From: Candidatus Babeliales bacterium
Lineage (GTDB): Bacteria > Babelota > Babeliae > Babelales > JACPOV01
Assembly: GCA_040879965.1 (NCBI GenBank)
Contig: JBBDJI010000012.1
Location: 124,001 to 188,000, forward strand
Reading direction: 5' to 3'
DNA length: 64,000 nt
The position numbers were made by a program, and so were the translations under genes. Of this stretch, positions 61,054-64,000 are shown piece by piece. Numbering within the stretch: the stretch's first letter is position 1; every line of letters begins with the position of its first letter. The notes beneath the pieces are model-generated. The model saw only the letters and a list, made by a program, of their open reading frames with translations, was not told where the DNA came from and searched no databases.

Positions 61054-63654
61054 TTATTTTTTCAACCAAGCAACGATTCCTTCTTTTAATTGATTAATAT
61101 CAATTGCAGGACCGCCACCTTGCAAGGTTCCTTTTTTGCCACCACCACGTAATTCAAAAGTATCTTTTAGCCATGTTGCAAACGCTTTTAAATTGATTTG
61201 TGATTCAAATTGATCAGCCAAAATACAATAAAAGCTACTGCGCTCATCATGAGTTGATAATAAGAAGTAAAACCCGGGTTTTTGTGTATTAAGCGCTTGT
61301 GCAATTTCTTTTAAATCTTCTGCGCTAGAATCTTCTATAGCAAAGATGCCAACAGGGATATTATTAATTTTAATTACTTGTTCAAGCCATGTTGCAAGTT
61401 GTGCTTTCCAGCTTTGTTTTTTCAATTTTTTAATAGTGTTAAGTGTTTGCTTGAATTGTTCTTGTTGCCGTTCTACTGCTTGCAGTACTTCATGCTGTGG
61501 TACTTTAAATTCTTGGCTTAGTTTTTTTACTGTGGTAAATGTTTCTTGAAATAACTCAATTGCTTTAACACCAGTAACGGCAAAGATTCTTCGCTGACCG
61601 GCAGATAAAGCTGATTCTTCTGTAATTTTAAAACAACCAATATCACCCGTTGCTTGCACATGCGTGCCGCCGCAAAGTTCCATCGAAAAACTTGGAATAT
61701 CAATAACTCGTACTTCTTCTGGATTATATTTTTCTCCAAAAATTGCAATAACGCCCTTATTAACGGCATTTTGATAAGAAGTATAATAAATATTAAGTGG
61801 AATATTTTCACGAATTTTTTGATTTACTTTATCTTCAACTATTTTGATTTGTTCTGGAGTCATAGTGCCATGATAAGTAAAATCAAAACGTAAATAATCT
61901 GGATGAACGAGCGATCCTGATTGTTTTACTTCTTTACCAAGCACTTCTATAAGTGCGGCTTGCAATAAATGAGTAGCAGTATGATTATTCATCACATTGA
62001 GACGAAATTTTTTATCAACAAGAGCAGTAACGGTATCATCGATTGATATAGTTTTCGGTGCAACAATTTGCACTGCTATAGCATTTTCTATGCGTTGAAG
62101 ATTAAGAATTGGTGTTTTTGTAGAATTAATTTGAATCCATCCTTGATCGCTAACTTGGCCTCCTTTTTCAACATAGAAAGGTGATTCTTGCATAATAATC
62201 CAACCAGATTCACCTTCATTTAATTTTTTAACGAGTTGGTTATCATAAATAATGCTTAATATTTTTGAGGTGGTCTCAAGTTTTTCATAACCAACAAAAT
62301 TAGTTTTTACCGATTCTTCTAGATCGATAGCATCAAAGCGTTCTTTGGTGATTTTGCCACCTGATCGTTCTCTTTGTATTTCCATATGTTTTTCAAAACC
62401 TTCTATATCAACAGTAAAGCCATGCTCATGTGCAATAACTTTGGTTAATTCTAAAGGAAAACCAAATGTATCATACAGTTTAAATGCTTGAGCTCCTGAA
62501 ATAATTTTTCTATCTTTTGATTCTTCAAAATAACGTTCTAATATATTTTGACCATATATGAGATTCTGTGCAAATTTTTCTACTTCGATGGTCAATAAAT
62601 GTTTAATCGCTTTTTCAGCAGGTTTAAGTTCAGGATAAATAGAGTTCATTTCTTGAATTACCGATTGTGCAATTTCGGGAAAAATATTTTTATCAGTTAA
62701 CTTCTGCGCAAATAATGCAGCACGTCGAATAATTTTACGTAATACATAACCACGTCCTTCGTTAGATGGTGTAACACCATCGGCAATTAAAAATGTTGAT
62801 GAGCGAACGTGATCGGCTAATACATTGAATGCAGCTTGCTGCTCTTTAGTTGCTTTTTGATACCTAATATTGGTTAAATTTTCAATAGTATTAATAATAT
62901 TTTCAAATAAATCGATTTCAAATAACGATTTCTTTTCTTGGACTATTAAACATAACCGTTCAAGCCCCATGCCGGTATCAACACCTTTTTGTTTTAAAGG
63001 AACATCAGAACCATCAGCTTGCCGATCATATTGCATGAATACTAAATTCCATACTTCTAAATAACGATCACAATCACATCCTGGCGCACAACTTATTTTT
63101 CCACAACCAAACTCAATGCCACGATCAACATAAATTTCGGTACATGGCCCGCACGGGCCGGTATCACCCATTTGCCAGAAATTATCGGCTTCGCCTAATC
63201 TTGAAATTTGTGCTTTTGGGAGGCCTATTTGTTGTAGCCAAATATCATATGCTTCATCATCTTCTCGAAATACGGTGGCATACATATTTTTTGGATCAAA
63301 TGCCATTTCTTTTGTAAGAAAATCCCAAGCAAATTGAATAGCCTCTTTTTTAAAGTAATCACCAAAGGAAAAGTTTCCCATCATTTCAAAAAAGGTAAGA
63401 TGACGATTAGTAAAGCCAACATTATCAAGATCGCTATGCTTTCCTCCTGCCCGCATGCATTTTTGAATTGAAACTGCTCTGGTATAACTCCTGGTTTCTT
63501 TACCAAGAAAAATATCTTTGAATTGATTCATTCCTGCGTTGGTAAATAATAAAGACGGATCTTGGGCTGGAATTAATGAAGAGCTGGCAACTTTGGTATG
63601 GCCATTCTTGATAAAAAAGTCGAAAAATTTTTTGCGTATTTCAGATGATTTCAT
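61054..63654 (-). CDS. alaS: Alanyl-tRNA synthetase
   Basis: This class II enzyme charges tRNA-Ala and edits mischarged Ser or Gly. The 866-residue product is full length: an N-terminal catalytic core (FTNAGMNQFKDIFLG, RHLTFFEMMGNFSFGDYFKKEA, MGLERLC) and an insert with four close cysteines (CGKISCAPGCDCDR). The editing domain (HTATHLLQAAL and CGGTHVQATGDIG) and a C-terminal oligomerisation domain with Gly-rich GGGKKGTLQGGG follow. It would also charge the tmRNA in this window. The ATG has AAGGAAACC upstream. Confidence 0.96.
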   Translation of the reverse strand: MKSSEIRKKFFDFFIKNGHTKVASSSLIPAQDPSLLFTNAGMNQFKDIFLGKETRSYTRAVSIQKCMRAGGKHSDLDNVGFTNRHLTFFEMMGNFSFGDYFKKEAIQFAWDFLTKEMAFDPKNMYATVFREDDEAYDIWLQQIGLPKAQISRLGEADNFWQMGDTGPCGPCTEIYVDRGIEFGCGKISCAPGCDCDRYLEVWNLVFMQYDRQADGSDVPLKQKGVDTGMGLERLCLIVQEKKSLFEIDLFENIINTIENLTNIRYQKATKEQQAAFNVLADHVRSSTFLIADGVTPSNEGRGYVLRKIIRRAALFAQKLTDKNIFPEIAQSVIQEMNSIYPELKPAEKAIKHLLTIEVEKFAQNLIYGQNILERYFEESKDRKIISGAQAFKLYDTFGFPLELTKVIAHEHGFTVDIEGFEKHMEIQRERSGGKITKERFDAIDLEESVKTNFVGYEKLETTSKILSIIYDNQLVKKLNEGESGWIIMQESPFYVEKGGQVSDQGWIQINSTKTPILNLQRIENAIAVQIVAPKTISIDDTVTALVDKKFRLNVMNNHTATHLLQAALIEVLGKEVKQSGSLVHPDYLRFDFTYHGTMTPEQIKIVEDKVNQKIRENIPLNIYYTSYQNAVNKGVIAIFGEKYNPEEVRVIDIPSFSMELCGGTHVQATGDIGCFKITEESALSAGQRRIFAVTGVKAIELFQETFTTVKKLSQEFKVPQHEVLQAVERQQEQFKQTLNTIKKLKKQSWKAQLATWLEQVIKINNIPVGIFAIEDSSAEDLKEIAQALNTQKPGFYFLLSTHDERSSFYCILADQFESQINLKAFATWLKDTFELRGGGKKGTLQGGGPAIDINQLKEGIVAWLKK

Positions 63655-63775
63655 TGGTTTCCTTTAGACCCGGCAGCTATTTTTTAAAATAGGTAGTACT
63701 TTAATAATAGTATAAACCAATCTTATACTCTTTTCTACTGAGCCATTTCGCTTTTTTTTTCAAAAAAATTAATTA

Positions 63776-64000
63776 TTAAATCTGAAGTGCTTCAAAATGA
63801 GGTTTTAGTTTTTTATAGAGTTCCTGCAAATCAACTGAAATTTGCTTAGTTTGAGCAAGTAAAGGAAGGAAGTTCGTATCTCCTAACCATCTAGGTAGTA
63901 CATGTTGATGTAAATGAGAAGGGATACCCGCACCACCAGCTTTTCCTAAATTAAGACCGACATTAATTCCTTGAGCTTCGAGCACGTTTTGTAAAATAAT
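63776..64000 (-). CDS. HIT-family nucleotide hydrolase/transferase, 5' part beyond window
   Basis: Only the C-terminal 74 codons are in the window; the frame stays open to base 64000, so the start lies to the right. The histidine triad reads HLHQHVLPRW, preceded by GINVGLNLGKAGGAGIPS and followed by GDTNFLPLL, the layout of bacterial AP4A-hydrolase-like HIT proteins. These cut dinucleoside polyphosphates or adenylated nucleotides. The stop is 121 bases upstream of the alaS start on the same strand, so both may be transcribed in the same direction. Confidence 0.82.
   Translation of the reverse strand: MILQNVLEAQGINVGLNLGKAGGAGIPSHLHQHVLPRWLGDTNFLPLLAQTKQISVDLQELYKKLKPHFEALQI

Noticed and set aside
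1-64000. Insertion sequences, integrases, CRISPR arrays and tRNA genes
   Set aside because: None was recognised on either strand: no transposase motifs, no regularly spaced direct repeats other than the DnaA boxes, and no cloverleaf apart from the tmRNA ends.

Overview
The window is a gene-dense, AT-rich bacterial chromosome segment that uses the standard code (TGA acts as a stop, for example in an ATGA overlap at 28655). The gene set suggests an intracellular or host-dependent Gram-negative-type bacterium with a reduced genome. Roughly twenty of about fifty-two genes carry Sec-type signal peptides. There is an outer-membrane barrel, MlaEF, a Skp-like chaperone and type II secretion parts, together with eukaryote-like secreted proteins (a RING finger and ankyrin repeats). 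This combination resembles Candidatus Dependentiae (TM6); that assignment is inference from gene content only.

Layout. 1-6.4 kb: HerA-like ATPase (cut by the left edge), an exported glutamine synthetase, a secreted HMA-like protein, and a minus-strand PilP-like/PilO-like/M23 peptidase group with a possible small RNA beyond its end. 6.4-14.2 kb: a three-gene operon of very large exported proteins of unknown role, one with a long amphipathic and hydrophobic section. 14.3-18.1 kb: a C-terminally shortened UvrC coupled to ClpB. 18.1-21 kb: three secreted proteins, including a RING-finger protein. 21.1-24.9 kb: tpiA-secG-mlaE-mlaF, then a MoxR ATPase. 25.0-33.3 kb: a type II secretion operon (GspC, GspD, GspL/PilMN, GspM and a second GspD), overlapping enolase at its 3' end. 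34.6-42.9 kb: Dps, a secreted protein with a caspase-like His/Cys pattern, AspS, a surface operon with an outer-membrane barrel, and endonuclease IV. 43.2-54.3 kb: a long minus-strand run (WecA-like transferase, IF-2, NusA, family 4 uracil-DNA glycosylase, secreted clostripain, ComEC core, PLP enzyme, TsaD, secreted protein). 54.4-64 kb: DUF2062, SmpB, tmRNA, dehydrogenase, ankyrin protein, Skp-like chaperone, Pth, a broken Nudix gene, AlaS and a HIT protein cut by the right edge.

The most striking non-coding element is the 47.5-47.9 kb gap between nusA and the uracil-DNA glycosylase gene. It holds nine DnaA-box-like 9-mers, eight of them in two oppositely oriented four-box arrays with exactly 11-bp periodicity, and is a strong oriC candidate. 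The most interesting coding elements are the giant secreted-protein operon, the secreted RING protein and the signal-peptide-bearing glutamine synthetase.

No tRNA, rRNA, insertion sequence or CRISPR array was seen. The tmRNA is the only RNA gene called with confidence.
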